From NCBI GenBank assembly GCA_030522415.1, contig CM060131.1, positions 10,683,203 to 10,747,202 on the forward strand: a DNA stretch of 64,000 nucleotides. Direction: 5' to 3'. The translations under genes were made by a program, and so were the position numbers. The notes below the pieces were generated by a model that was not told the DNA's origin, did no database searches, and was given only the letters and a program-made list of their open reading frames with translations. Source of the DNA: Channallabes apus (lineage: Eukaryota; Chordata; Actinopteri; Siluriformes; Clariidae). Below are positions 34,511 to 45,049 of this stretch, piece after piece (the first letter of the stretch is position 1; each line of letters begins with the position of its first letter).

Positions 34511-36324
34511 ATTTAAAGATATTATTCCAGCTAAGTTTTTAATTTTTTTTATTATTAATTCCGGAGGACAAACTTGCAAATAACACAGTTTTTCTCTGGT
34601 CTACCTCCTATAGGAGCACCTCCAATTCACATTCTGTGAAGTTTCTCTTCTTGCTTGCTTTTGCCATTGCTTTTTCATTTGGTTTTGCCAAAGTCATTTG
34701 AGTCATTACTATATTTATAAGGGGGAAGAGGCAGGGAGGGGTTTTGCGCTCGTGCACATGCGCTCAATTTCACGTTAATTCGGATGTACAAAGAGAATCT
34801 GAGTGGGATTCCGCGTACACAGTGTTTCATACATCAGACTTTTTTAGTGCGTACGCACATTTACAGCTTTGTCCGTACGCAATGTTTTAGTATGAATTCA
34901 ACGCAAGTCTTTGTACATGAGGCCCCTGGACACTAGGAAGGGAAATTATATTAAAATGCTCTTCATCGACTACAGCTCTGCATTTAATACCATAATTCCC
35001 TCCACACTCACCACCAAGCTGGAGCACCTGGGACTCAGCTCATCTATGTGTCAGTGGATCTCCAATTTTCTGACTGGCAGACCACAGGCAGTAAGGATGG
35101 GCGGACATGTCTCAGCCTCACTCACTCTCAGCACTGGAGTCCCCCAGGGTTGTGTTCTGAGCCCCCTGCTGTACTCTCTGTACACCCACGACTGCGTGGC
35201 CACTACCATCTCCACCTCCATCATCAAGTTTGCTGACGACACTGTCGTGGTCGGACTGATCACCAACAATGATGAGTCGGCCTACCTAGAGGAGATTGGA
35301 AATCTGGAGAACTGGTGCCAGAGGAACAATCTTCTCTTGAACGTCAGTAAGACAAAGGGTCTGATTGTGGACTTTAGTACAAAGCAGGAGAGGAACTACC
35401 AGACCCCCGTCATCAACAAGAGCCCAGTGGAGAGAGTGGACAGCTTCCGATACCTCGGTGTTCACATCACACAGGATCTGTCATGGGCCTGTTACATCAA
35501 CACCATGGTGAAAAAGGCCCGACAGCGTCTCTACCACCTCAGACGCTTGAGAGACTTCAGACTGCCCTCTAAGGTGCTCAGGAATTTCTACTCCTGTACC
35601 ATAGAGAGCATCCTGATGGGTAACATCACGACCTGGTTTGGAAACAGCACCATGCAGGACAGACGAGCTCTACAGAGGGTTGTGCGATCAGCTGAGCGCA
35701 TCATCCGCACCGAGCTACCTGACCTGCACTCGATCTACAGCAAGCGGTGCTGGACCAAAGCCAGGAAGATAGTGAAGGACCTCAGCCATCCCAACAATGG
35801 ACTGTTTTCTTTCTTGCGGTCTGGGAAGCGATTCCGCTCCCTGAAGGCCAATAGAGAGAGACTGAGGAGGAGCATCTTCCCGCAGGCAATAAGGTCTCTC
35901 AATCACACCACCACACAGGATTAATAACATCTTTTTAAACTTCCATCATTGACGAGGCAATCATGGACACATTCATACACACTTGCAGTACATATTTATA
36001 TATCTTGACCACTGCACAAGACACTTTAATAAGTCATTTTTATGCATATTTGCACAACCACTGCCACTTTCAAATATTTCTATATTTCAGTATCTATATT
36101 TCTATATTTTGTAATATTTTTTATCGTGCCCTTATTTGTACAGTTTATTTTAATAGTTACATTTATTTTCTTTAGTATTTCTTTTTATTCGTATTTATTC
36201 CTTACACATAAGTTTTTATTTTTTATTTTACATCTTTAAGGTCACTGGCGGTCGTACAAGCGTTTCACTGCATTTCGTACTGTGTATGACTGTGTATGTG
36301 ACAAATAAAATTTTAATTTGAGCT

Positions 36325-37075
36325 CTTGCAGCCAGGTTTTCCATGCCTTTGCAAACTGCTCGGGAATGTCATCATCGAAGGCTAGTTTTTCTTTACATAA
36401 CTCCTGCATTAGAATTTTAGCTGGCAGTATGACAGGTGCGAGAAAACCTAAGGGGTCGTAGATTGAGCTAGTGATTGACAGGATTCCTCGTCATGTCAAA
36501 GGTCGTTCCTTTAAACTAATCTTAAACTTGAACATGTCTGAATCAATGCACCACAACACCCCCAGAGCTCTCTCAATGGGGAGTGCATCTTTACTCAAGT
36601 CTAAGTCTCTCATGTCTTTGATCATTTCGCTTTCGGTTATGGAAGTCAGTAGGGCACGGCTGTTGCTTGCCCACTTAGTGAACCCTCCACTTGCACAGAA
36701 GCTTGTGAGATCATTGTACAGGGTGACTGCTTGATCATAGGTTGCAACAGACTTCAAGCAGTCGTCGACGTAAAAGTTTTTAAGTACTGTTAAGTCTCAC
36801 TATTTAGTGACACTCCTTGATAACTGGCAGCACAGTCAAAAACGACCCTCAGATTATTCTTTTGAGGATGATAGACGCCATGGTGTGGTATGTACCACAC
36901 CTGACTGTCTTGGCTGTTTACGTGATGTGTAGGGACCCTGACTGCATGACCCCTTTTTAAGCATGTCATTCATGAAGTTTGTGTACTCCTCGTGAAAGGA
37001 GCTGTTACTGTTAAGTTTTCTTTTAAGGTTTAATGCGCGCTGCATAGCTGCACTTTGGTTATTTGGCATTTGAAT
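36325..37075 (-). pseudogene. BEL reverse transcriptase, internally deleted
   Basis: On minus, RALNLKRKLNSNSSF near 37,040 and the PHHGVYHPQKN/LRVVFDCAASYQ blocks (about 36,900-36,830) begin RT. After roughly 36,800 the sequence jumps to FYVDDCLKSVATYDQAV, with catalytic YVDD at 36761-36772. The palm segment containing the first catalytic Asp, roughly 90-100 residues, is missing. The frame then continues to WLQELH at the LINE insertion point (36,321). Confidence 0.85.
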
Positions 37076-37080
37076 GACTG

Positions 37081-40000
37081 TGTCAGAGATGAACTAACCT
37101 GAGGTAACCAGAAGACGTAGCTTTAGCGGTTAGCCCAATGTAGGTGGACTCAGTGTGGAGGTGAAGATTTTTTGTGGAAAGCCATAACTTGTCACCTACG
37201 TGGAACAATCGTCCTGGGGGGTGTTGACGGCGATGTTGAATGGTGTAGCGGGCGTTGGCCTGTTGGATGGCTCAGTTGGCTTGTGTCCAGCCATCGACAC
37301 TTGCGGACCAACTGTTGGGCTGATGGCACATCAACCTCCGGCTCCTGGTGGTTAAACATCGTTGGAAACAAGGTTGGAAGCTGTGGCATACCTCAAATGG
37401 GCTTAGCTTCGTGGCTGATGAGACATGGAGGTTGTGGGAAAGTTCTGCCCAGATGAGGTAGCGAGCCCAGGAGCGCTGATGATCGGCAATAAAACATCTC
37501 AGGTAGCGCTCCAGTTGTTGGTTGGCCCGCTCCGTCTGACCATTAGTCTGTGGGTGGTATCCAGATGAGAGGCTGCAGGTTGAATCGATCAGACGGCAGA
37601 AGGCTTTCCAGAACCTGGCAGTGAACTGGGGCCCTTTGTCCGAGACGATGTCCTTGGGGAACCCATGTAGACAGACTACGTGCTCTAATATTAGCTCAGC
37701 TGTTTCCTTGGCTGACGGGAGTCCGGCAAGGGCCACCAATTGCACGGCCTTAGGGAGCCGATCTATGATGGTCATGATGGTGTCCTTTCCCTCCGAGGCC
37801 GGCAGGCCCATGACAAAGTCGACGGCAATGTGCGTCCATGGCCGACGAGGAAGCGAGAGAGGTTGAAGATGTCCTGAGGGTTGTTGATTGAGGTTTTTGG
37901 CCCTGGCGCACACTGGGCATGCCTGAACGAACTCTTTGACGTCCTTCGCCATTGATGGCCACCAGACGTCAGGTTGGAGGAACTGAATGGTACGTTGAGT
38001 GCCTTGATGTCCTGCGATGGTGGAAGAATGACCCCACTGAAGAACCTCGGACTTCATGGCATTGGGCACATAGAGTCGTCCAGGCGTCCTGCCGGTTCGG
38101 TCTCTAAGGTCTGTGCCTGGCGGACACTCGTTTCCAGATCCAGGTGAAGTGGTGAGATGATTCTGGAAGAGGGTAGGACAGGCGCGGGGTCGGTATGAAA
38201 GGTGGAAGTTATAATGTTCGAAGAACAATGCCCATCGCGCCTGTCTGGGATTAAGCTGTTTCAAACTTCTGATGGTGATGAGATTTTGATGGTCCGTCCA
38301 GATGATGAATGGCTCCCTGGCCCCCTGGAGCCAGTGACGCCATTCCTCCAAAGCCCACTTTATGGCCAGCAGCTCGCGGTCCCCTACCCCGTATCGCTGC
38401 TGAGTGGTGTCAAATTTTTTGGAGAAGAAACTACATGGGTGTAGTGTCTGATCTGGACCTCGTTGTGAGAGAACAGCTCCAGCATCCACAACTGAAGCGT
38501 CCACCTCCACAACGAATGGTTTATTGGTGTCAGGATGGAGAAGGATGGGAGCGGTGGTAAAGTGGTCACAAAGTCTTTCGAAGGCGGAGATGGCAGTAGA
38601 GTTGAGGCGGAAAGGGAGAGAGGAGGGACGAGTCAGGGTGGTTAGGGGGGCGGCAACTGTACTGTAATCCCGGATGAAGCGACGGTAGAAATTTGCAAAC
38701 TCGAGAAACAGTTGAAGTTTCTTGAGGGTCTTGGGTAGGGGCCAATGACGCACAACTTCCAGCTTCTGCGGGTCCATGGCCACACCCTGGGGCAAGATGA
38801 CAAAACCCAGGAACGTGTTGGAGTGCTCGTGAAAAGCGCACTTTTCCAACTTACAGTACAGCTGATGGGCGGGTAATCTCTTTAGAACCGCCCTGACTTG
38901 CTGGGTATGTTCCTCAGCGGTACAGGAGTAAATGAGGATGTCATCCATGCCCACCGCCCTAACATGTCTCGAAGAACATCGTTAATAAGGTGTTGAAAGG
39001 CGGCGGGGGCAATGCACAGTCCAAAGGGGATGACAAGGCTCTCATAGTGTCCAGTCGGGGTAATGAAGGCCGTCTTCCACTCATCGCCCTCTCTGATGCG
39101 CACCAAGTTGTAGGCGCTCCGGAGGTCCTACTTAGTAAAGATGGTGGCGCCAGAGAGGGCGTCCAGGGCAGAGTTAGTAAGAGGCAGAGGGTGCCGGTTT
39201 TTTATTGTGATGTTGTTGAGCCCCCGATAGTCGACACATGGCCGAAGTTCGCCACCCCTCTTCTTTACAAAAAAGAACCCCATGGCAGCAGGCGAGGAGG
39301 AGGGTCTGATGGTCCCCTGGCGGAGGGCGTTGGTTATGTATTCTTCCATCGCATGCGTCTCTGTTGATGTTAATGAGTAGAGGTGGCCGCGGGGTGGGAC
39401 TGCGCCTGGTTGAAGGTCGATGGCGAGATCGTATGGGTGGTGTGGAGGAAGATGGATGGCCCGCCGCTTGCAGAAAACCTCTGCCAGGTCCCTATAGGAC
39501 TCGGGCATGGCGTTGGTGTCGACGTCGGGGGCCTCGGACTCCCTAGAGCACGTCCCAGCTGACGCCCTTAGGCATAGTTCGGTGCAGTTTGCGCCCCATT
39601 GTAAAATCCGGTGTTGAGTCCAGGAGATGAGAGGGTCGTGTTGCAGGAGTCACGGATGTCCCAAGATGATAGGAGGAGAGGAGATGGATGTGACGTGAAA
39701 CCTGAGCTGTTCGCGGTGTCGATCGATGAAGAGGATGATGGGTTGAGTCTGGGTGATGATTGGACTGGTAGATAGGGGCCGACCATCGACGGAGGTAATC
39801 TGAACGGGCTGGGATAATGCCTCAAATTTTACCCCCAATTTTTTGGCATAAGAAGAGTCAATGAAGTCTCCCCAGTTGGTCTGCACAGCGAGGGTTCGGA
39901 ATTCCGCTGTATACCGGCTCACGGATGATCCTCCCTGCCGCAGGTGGTAGAGTTTAGTGTCGGTCTCTACCTCGCCCGCTGGATGTTCGAAAGTCAATCT

Positions 40001-40310
40001 GAGCTGGCAGGTGAATTCGTTGTAAGAATGGGCGGTGTCAGAATCTGATTTAAGAACTGACGTGGCCCACTCAGCTGCCTGCCCTGATAGCAACGAGACC
40101 AGGAGAGCGATGCGTAGCCGATCGGTGGAGTACTTGATGCCATTCCATTTTTCTGGAAGTGCAAGAAAAACATCAGTGGGGGTGGGGGGGTTGGTGCGGC
40201 ACCGCGGCTGCTGTGACTGGAGGCCAGCTAGCCGCGCCCTCAATGGCCGCCCGCAGATCCGCGTTCTCCCGCCTGAGCTGAGCCTGGCCGCAGATTGGGT
40301 GTGCATGACA
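37081..40310 (-). mobile_element. Gypsy element inside BEL, LTRs almost absent
   Basis: Precisely bounded by the 5-bp duplication GACTG (37076-37080 and 40311-40315), and the BEL frame resumes on both sides. On minus it begins TGTCATGCACAC, the same 12 bases as the 5' LTR of the gypsy at 47,925-51,806, then passes directly into gag. At the other end Pol stops abruptly and only a short TCATCTCTGACA terminus remains. Both LTR bodies are therefore missing although the target duplication is intact. Confidence 0.88.
37100..40300 (-). pseudogene. Gypsy gag-pol of the nested copy
   Basis: On minus: Gag core (40,306-39,880; ALPEKWNGIKYSTDRLRIAL, LYHLRQGGSSVSRYTAEF), then protease without its catalytic Asp-Ser-Gly block because Gag joins directly to IDSSYAKKLGVKFEAL near 39,860. 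RT runs 39,508-38,880 with frameshifts. The catalytic YLDD box near 38,945 has lost its Tyr and Leu through a deletion of about 10 bases (copy 2 keeps [11 protein letters not shown]). RNase H ([20 protein letters not shown]) and integrase (HHCC near 38,020; SDKGPQF near 37,640; QTNGQTERANQQLERYL near 37,530) follow, mostly open to 37,272. Confidence 0.88.
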
Positions 40311-40315
40311 GACTG

Positions 40316-40641
40316 CCTTTTTCTGGTGGAAGGCCGATGTGGTAGTGATTATTTATGAACTGCATAGAGTTATTCACGGAGTCTAAATTCTGATAGTCTT
40401 CCTGTGACCCCTCGGCCTTATCATCACAATTTCGTTCAGGAAAATCGTGGTTGAACTGCTGTATCAGCATTTGTTCTACACTTTCAATGGAGCGTTAGTT
40501 AACTGTAACGCTCGCTGGTTCGTCGGGTTCTCGGAGAGGCCCATTCACAGTCCATCTGAGAGCATTCTGTACTGCGTATGGCCCTTCATGCCTGCTATTA
40601 ACTACTCGCCGTGGTTCTAGGAATTTGTACTCTTTATTTCC
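40316..40641 (-). pseudogene. BEL Pol segment between protease and RT
   Basis: On minus, ALRWTVNGPLREPDEP near 40,530 and MLIQQFNHDFPERN with FINNHYHIGLPPEK near 40,470-40,330 are the conserved BEL region linking protease to RT. It is cut at its end by the gypsy insertion and at its start by the TA-flanked transposon. It contains an in-frame stop near 40,495. Confidence 0.82.
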
Positions 40642-40895
40642 TACACTCTAAAAAATGCTGGGCTGTTTTTTCTACCCAAACGCTGGGTTGCCGCTGTTGG
40701 GTAATTTTTCTGGGTTATTTTCAGAGAATTGGGTAGTTTTTGTGTAACCCTGCTGCTGGGTTAAAGTTTGCTTGGCCCCTCCCCAAAAGTTCACCAGTGT
40801 ATTCAGCGGCTGTGACTCAGCTTCGTGTCTCTTGAGCTCCCAAACCGCTGATGACGGTTCATCCTCCTCGGGCATTTAAGGGAAAATGACGTTAA

Positions 40896-42479
40896 CTCTC
40901 TGAGGACCGAGGTGATTTTGGGGCCCTTGAGATGTTTGGACATGCTCTGATATTTGTGCTTTTTTCAGCTACTTATAATATATTATTGACCAACCTGTAT
41001 TTTTCTTGTAATCAGTACAAACTGTTCTACAATAATACGTGACCAAAATGAATGTATGTGTTTGCATTTTTTAGGAAAAAAATATTATGCGTGGTTAGTA
41101 AGTTTTGTGGAAGAAAAAGTAGCTGAAATAAGGCCATGAAACTCATACAGACAATTTGTTCACAAGACATTGTTTCACAATGGCTGGTGGACTAGTGTTT
41201 TTGCTTCAAAATGATGTGAAAGTGATCTTGTTTACTTGCTCACAGAAAACAGTATAGTGATTAACACTTTTTAAGTCACTTTTTGAGTGTAAAGGGTCTA
41301 TGCGAGAAGGCGTGAACTATCATTACTAATGCAGTGATTCACACCTGAGAAGACAAAGGCCTGCATACTGATCTGCATAATGAGCCATCAGACAGGTATG
41401 TGACAGAGAGAGGAGAGTTACAAGAAAGAATCTGATGATAAAATAAGTTTATATATTTTCAGTGTTTAGGTTATTTGAGAATGTATTTGACACACACTTG
41501 AGATTCATTTGAGAGTTCAGTTAAACAGTTTATTAGGAACAATTCCATTCCATTCAACTTTGGAACATATATATATATATATATATATATAAATATAAAC
41601 TTTAGACAGATCGTAATCAGATTTTATTGCCGGCTTGTAAGTAGCGTGCATATTTCATATTTTAACCAATTTTACTCTTGCTGGCATTTAGTATTTTCCA
41701 AATGTACATATAAAATATAGAGCAATGATGGTGAGAATAAAAGACTTACTCGTCAGGAATTGCATCCTCCGTTGAGTCCAGACGTTGTTCAAAATAAAGA
41801 CGTTCCTCATGTGAGTCTTGCTCTTCCTCTGATGAGAAAGTGAATTCTTCATCGCTGTCCAGAACCATCTGAAGCGCTTCTTCACCAGTGTAGCGTGCCA
41901 TCATTCAAACGCGCAGAAACAGTAAGTAATTCTATGATGAAGCTTGTTGTTTTATGCCATGGGGGCGTGTAGATGATTACCTGGCTCACCTCAGTTAATT
42001 TCCATATGAACAGCGCGCGCGCAGGGAGGCGGGAGCACATTAGCTGTAATGAGCCGATACAGGAGAATCTGTACCACTCCGTACTTTCATACGGATTACA
42101 TAAAAACATATTATTTGTTTTCACTGTGATTTGCATCAGTTAAAAGGAGACCCTTTAAGCTTTCTATAGATATATTACTCATGTCTGTGTGCGCAGTATT
42201 CGTGGAGTTTCAGTTCATTTTAGTGACGTGTTTCAAAAAGATTTTCGCGGAGACTGAGAGGGCTGAAAGCGCACACGGTTTATTTTATTTATTTTATTAA
42301 TGCACAAAGTCTTATTTTTAACATGTGTGCATAGAAATAAAAGTAGACACTTTACAGATTCGGTTAATATATAGATCTTGTCTGTACGATCAAAAATGAA
42401 AGTGTAATTTAAGTTCTTATTGGCGTCATCAGGGGAAAACACCTCAAAACGCATATATGCATTCACGGACCCCAGAGGG
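40896..42479 (-). mobile_element. piggyBac derivative with TTAA duplication
   Basis: TTAA flanks both ends (40892-40895, 42480-42483). Termini CTCTCTGAGGACCGAG and the inverse of CCCTCTGGGGTCCGTG form the piggyBac-type inverted repeat with a few mismatches. The catalytic part of the transposase is absent; only a first-exon-like block (41,750-41,901) remains. Confidence 0.85.
41750..41901 (-). CDS. piggyBac transposase first exon (N-terminal domain only)
   Basis: From ATG at 41899-41901 the minus strand reads 152 nt without interruption: MARYTGEEALQMVLDSDEE then a Ser/Glu/Asp-rich stretch. This is the acidic N-terminus typical of piggyBac/PGBD4-like transposases. It ends at a strong splice donor GTAAGT (41744-41749); without splicing it would stop at once. 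The rest of the gene is missing from this element. Whether it is transcribed is unknown. Confidence 0.6.
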
Positions 42480-43465
42480 TTAAATACAAGGTCTGTATAC
42501 ACATGTTCACTCACCTAATTCACATATGACTGAAAACTTATTACTATACTGTATGTAACATTTATTACTGTTACCATGTTAAGGTTACACACAAACTTTC
42601 CGACTGGTCTGAGATACTGTATGATAATTTAGCTGAGAATAGCTGCTAGCCACCCCACCTGTGTATGAAAGAAACGGTTAAGATGTCTGAGCTTTTTAGC
42701 TTTCTCTGTAGAATGTTTGCAGGGTTACAAAGATAGTGAAGTGATGAATGAACGCTAAACTGTTAACTGTAGTGCTAGCATGACGCAGTCATTTAGTTAG
42801 TTTGCTAGTGTTAGCAACGACTTTAGAACTTTATTAATCTCACTGCTTGAGACAATAAAATGCTGGGGTGTTACAAAACACTGACCCTCTCACAAATATA
42901 CAGACCTGCTAACCCTCCCATTTTTCACCAGCTAGTAATTTACTCTGCGGTCAAATTTCTCCTGCATTTCTCCTGAGTTATAACAATATTTTACACCTTT
43001 CCCCCTTTGGCAAGTATGCAAATGTATCACCAGTAATTGCATGTAAGCTAACCAGGTAGCTCTCTTTAACCAAAGTAAAATATCAGTCAGCGCACCAACT
43101 ACCACAGTGGTACAGGTAACTACTAGATGGAAGTATTAATATTTTGGTGATTGTAATGTACCAGTATGACACCAGCTATGACATTTTTTCGGTAATTAGC
43201 TTAAAATCAATGCAGACCACAATATCAACTAGTCTGACATAAAGAGCTGTATCCTAAAAGCCATGCTTATTTTGCTGTTTTATTTTTGGTAGTAGCTGTC
43301 TCCATGTTTTTGTTTCAGGTTACCTATACCCTATCTTAATGGGCAGCTTTGTAATTTTTTAGTATCAATCCTATTTCTAGTCTTAAATCCTAAATTAATA
43401 GTCTTATTCAGTTTAATCTTTGCTATTCAACAAAATTTTTACTTTTTCATTTCTTTCTTTCTAAG

Positions 43466-43567
43466 GTTGGAACCAACATCGTGGAATACCTCCAGCAGGC
43501 TGAAGTGTCAAGGCCATACCCCTACATCCTGACGTTGGGAGATAATGACCAGCGCTGCTCTCAGTAA
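43466..43567 (+). other. Terminal-exon-like coding block carried by the transposon
   Basis: A long pyrimidine tract ending CTAAG (43444-43465) precedes 33 open codons and a TAA at 43565-43567, followed by AATAAA at 43812. The peptide (TNIVEYLQQAEVSRPYPYIL ending LGDNDQRCSQ) looks like real protein. I recall similar PYPYIL-LG segments in uncharacterised fish proteins but cannot name a family. It could be a captured host exon or the last exon of an unrecognised element gene. Confidence 0.5.
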
Positions 43568-44261
43568 TGTTGTAATGTTGCTATGAAATAGCGAGGCCTA
43601 CCTGAAAAGTCATAGACAGTGTTTGTATGTTAAACTGAGACCAGGGATGGATAGTTTTTTTTGTTCTGCAGAAAAGATATCTTAAGTCACAGAGAGATCC
43701 TCCTCTGTAGAAGCTGCCTTAGTCTATTTGTGCAATTACTCCATTCTGCCCTTGTCAGTAATAGTATAGTAATGATGTCACTGTTGATTATCTGTTCTTG
43801 TGCTTTTGAAAAATAAATGTTTTTTCTAAGAACATTTAATAGGATGTTGTTTATTGGATATATGTATGGTTTTTTGTAATATACCAGTATATCAAAGTAA
43901 TTTAACTAATAAACATGGGTGTTTTTTTTTTTTTACAGATTCACTGTAAAACATGAAAATAATAATAACCTATTTGTAAGGTAGAATTAACCCAACATTC
44001 CAGTTAAAATGAACCAACAAACCCCAAACATATGGGTAGAACATTTGACCAATTCATGAGGTAGAATTAACCCAGCATTATAGTTAAATATGACGTAGCA
44101 TTTGGATTGAATATTTAACCCATCTTGTTGGGTTAAACAAATAACCCATTTTGCTGGGTTAAATTAACCCCGCATTATAGTTAAATATGAACTAGCATTT
44201 GGGTTGAATATTTAACCCATCTTGCTGGGTTAAACAAATAACCCAGCAAGGGGTTATTTGG

Positions 44262-44451
44262 GCCAGGGGTAGCTCAGTGGTTAAGGCATTGGACAACGGT
44301 TTGGAAGATCCCAGGTTCAAACCCCACAACCACCAAGTTGCCACTGTTGGGCCCTTGAGCAAGGCCCTTAACCCTCAACTGCTCAGATGTGTAATGAGAT
44401 AAAGATGTAAGTCGCTCTGGATAAGAGCGTCTGCCTAAATGTAAATGTACC
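44262..44451 (+). repeat. tRNA-derived SINE, family B, with L2-type tail
   Basis: The A box TAGCTCAGTGGTTAAGGC (44270-44287) and B box GGTTCAAACCCC (44314-44325) give an RNA polymerase III promoter. The body runs to a tail from 44407, TAAGTCGCTCTGGATAAGAG..., shared with the L2-type LINE end at 59,804. It lies among the AACCCA repeats of the TA-flanked transposon. Confidence 0.88.
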
Positions 44452-44564
44452 CATCTTGCTGGGTTAAATTAACCTAGCATTTAGTTAGTCCTATATTTAC
44501 CCAGAAGCTGGGTTAAAAACAACCCAGACTGGGTTATTTTTAACCCAGCATTTTTTAGGGTGTA

Positions 44565-45000
44565 TGAGAATTTCGATTCCAACGTTAATCTGGGGCAACT
44601 TTACATCGCTAAGGTAGGGCCACTTGTCGATGTCGTGCTATTGTGGAAAACTTTCCACTGTAGCTGGGATATTCTTTTGTGTAAACATGTTGGGAAATTC
44701 TATAAAGTTGTTTTCTTCCAGGCTACTAATCTCCAAATCAGTGAGCATGTAGCTTTCTACTAGTTTTGTGGAGTTCATGGTGCTCAGCCGTATCCTAAGT
44801 CTTCTGCCTTGTACATTTAATTGCCTTACTAATGACTCTGTACAGAACTACCTTGGTCTATAAATGCATACACTTCTGCCATTTTGTCACCTTTCTTGGA
44901 CTTTATTTTAACAGGTACAATTATCTCCACCCCCAGAGAGGGCATTTATTTTGTGACTCAATGTAGCTGGCAGTTTACTTTCAGTTTCAATTTCGTCGGC
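44565..45000 (-). pseudogene. BEL protease-region fragment
   Basis: On minus, a frame includes VESYMLTDLEISSLEEN (about 44,760) and, after a stop, WPYLSDVKLPQINVGIEI near 44,590, which resembles the BEL segment just after the aspartic protease. The protease catalytic block itself was not located with confidence. The left edge is the TA insertion point. Confidence 0.6.
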
Positions 45001-45049
45001 GCTTGCTGCTGACCGCGGCGTGACTTGCACTGCAATGTGCAGCATGCGG

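Larger units (their letters stand above)
33315..34925 (+). mobile_element. Harbinger element of a second family, inside the LINE
   Basis: Ends GGGCCTCATGTA and TACATGAGGCCC are a perfect 12-bp inverted repeat, flanked by CTG at 33312-33314 and 34926-34928. The TIR differs from the copies at 4,954 and 22,932, but the CWG target is shared. A decayed transposase is inside and no Myb-like gene was recognised. Confidence 0.9.
32373..35924 (+). pseudogene. LINE ORF2 linker and reverse transcriptase, interrupted
   Basis: Frames at about 32463-32880 and 32928-33314 encode the linker (QKPWVDKTIRDALR) and RT blocks such as KAAGPDGISGPILRACA and NDYRPVALTSVVMKCFERL. The remaining RT lies at 34926-35924: [32 protein letters not shown], catalytic FADD at 35229-35240 and the C-terminal FRYLGVHI and [15 protein letters not shown] blocks. 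Two guests, a frame change near 32500 and a TAA at 32880 break it. If the Harbinger and one CTG copy are ignored, the RT frame runs straight through. Confidence 0.88.
32373..36320 (+). mobile_element. 5'-truncated CR1/L2/Rex1-group LINE inside BEL
   Basis: The insert is flanked by AGCT on both sides (32369-32372 and 36321-36324); across it the BEL frame is continuous. It contains the ORF2 linker and RT and ends in GTGACAAATAAAATTTTAATTTG, a short A/T tail typical of this LINE group. The endonuclease domain is missing because of 5' truncation. A Harbinger element sits inside at 33,315-34,925. Confidence 0.88.
40644..44562. mobile_element. TA-flanked DNA transposon with AACCCA subterminal repeats
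   Basis: Ends CACTCTAAAAAATGCTGGG and CCCAGCATTTTTTAGGGTG are inverted repeats with one mismatch, flanked by TA (40642-40643, 44563-44564). Right-hand subterminal DNA (43,960-44,540) is built from units of about 75 bp rich in AACCCAGC/GCTGGGTT palindromes. Superfamily is uncertain (TA target). The element carries a piggyBac derivative (40,896), an exon-like coding block (43,466) and a SINE (44,262). No transposase was found. Confidence 0.82.

Noticed and set aside
44262..44340. Possible functional tRNA gene (A and B boxes)
   Set aside because: It cannot fold as a full cloverleaf and continues into a SINE body and LINE-type tail.
43960..44540. Regularly spaced similar units, considered as a CRISPR-like array
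   Set aside because: Units are diverged AACCCA-rich subterminal repeats of a eukaryotic DNA transposon with no unique equal-length spacers or cas genes.
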